DNA of 5,516 bases from JAXDBV01 sp034678415. GTDB taxonomy: Bacteria > Bacteroidota > Bacteroidia > Bacteroidales > VadinHA17. Shown in pieces: positions 5,271-5,516 of this stretch; position 1 is the stretch's first letter; each line of letters begins with the position of its first letter. The notes below the pieces were generated by a model. It made no database searches, had not been told where the DNA came from, and saw only the letters and a list, made by a program, of their open reading frames with translations. The stretch covers positions 1-5,516 of the forward strand of contig JAXDBV010000180.1 in NCBI GenBank assembly GCA_034678415.1, read 5' to 3'. The translations under genes were made by a program, and so were the position numbers.

Positions 5271-5516
5271 TATACCAGGTCGCACGCTTCGGGGGGCATC
5301 CATTTAGCATCCTTCCCTTCCCATTTGATATTACAGCCGATAGGATTGGTTTTGGTGACCGACACGGGCTTCATGGATGTGAGTTCATCCAGCGCCCGGT
5401 CAAGATCATTGACGGTCATGCGTGACGGATCGCGCGGGCTGTCGATCCCCCTGCCGGTATACACCAGCCTCCGCTGTTCGTCAAAAACGAAAAAATGAGG
5501 AGTCTTCAGCCCTCCG
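5270..5516 (-). CDS. Thioredoxin-like/AhpC-TSA family protein (C-terminal part, truncated by window edge)
   Basis: The frame enters from the right edge and ends at TAA (5270-5272), giving the last 81 residues. The start KTPHFFVFDEQRRLVYTGRG matches the second half of a thioredoxin fold: TP is the usual cis-proline site, FFVFD the next strand, and LVYTGRG the last one. It is followed by the helix DLDRALDELTSMKPV and the segment NPIGCNIKWEGKDAKW, which is characteristic of a redoxin subfamily that ends in GC-x-IKW after the thioredoxin domain. The catalytic cysteine region lies outside the window, so whether it is an active thiol redox protein or peroxiredoxin cannot be judged. The GTG at 5462-5464 is inside the fold and is not the start. 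It converges on truA with a terminator right after its stop. Confidence 0.88.
   Translation of the reverse strand, partial: GGLKTPHFFVFDEQRRLVYTGRGIDSPRDPSRMTVNDLDRALDELTSMKPVSVTKTNPIGCNIKWEGKDAKWMPPEACDLV

Overview
The window looks like Bacteroidetes (Bacteroidota) chromosome of moderate G+C, most likely Bacteroidales-like or a related uncultured lineage. Three things point there. The gene order MoxR ATPase, DUF58 protein, BatD/DUF4381-like membrane protein, BatA is the Bacteroidetes form of the aerotolerance (Bat) locus. A TAnnTTTG-type -7 box, typical of that phylum, sits just upstream of truA. Shine-Dalgarno sequences are weak throughout, as is usual there. The exact genus cannot be told from the sequence.

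Layout. Positions 1-3903 hold five minus-strand genes, transcribed right to left and packed with gaps of 6, 2, -1 and 3 bases: a MoxR-type AAA+ ATPase (2908-3903), a small exported protein of unknown family (2485-2901), a DUF58 protein with a von Willebrand A-like fold (1607-2482), a signal-peptide plus single-TM protein of the BatD/DUF4381 type (546-1607), and the N-terminal 180 residues of a BatA-like VWA membrane protein that runs off the left edge (1-542). Positions 3904-4178 are an AT-rich divergent intergenic region with a convincing truA promoter element, a weaker candidate moxR promoter with short repeats, and a hairpin in the moxR leader. Positions 4179-4937 encode tRNA pseudouridine(38-40) synthase TruA on the plus strand. 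Positions 4938-5269 have no credible gene but contain four hairpins, the last of which is a strong, apparently bidirectional terminator. Positions 5270-5516 are the C-terminal end of a minus-strand thioredoxin-like/AhpC-TSA family protein that enters from the right edge.

How the genes work together. In MoxR/VWA systems a MoxR AAA+ ATPase is thought to act with VWA-domain partners as a chaperone or assembly machine. Here the ATPase would be cytoplasmic, the DUF58 protein cytoplasmic or membrane-associated, and BatA and the BatD-like protein anchored in the inner membrane with domains facing both sides. The small exported protein encoded between ATPase and DUF58 genes is the least explained part of the operon and the best candidate for something undescribed: its position suggests a periplasmic partner, but that is inference. 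truA and the thioredoxin-like gene look like ordinary neighbours that converge on a shared terminator region. I see no mobile element, CRISPR array, tRNA or rRNA.
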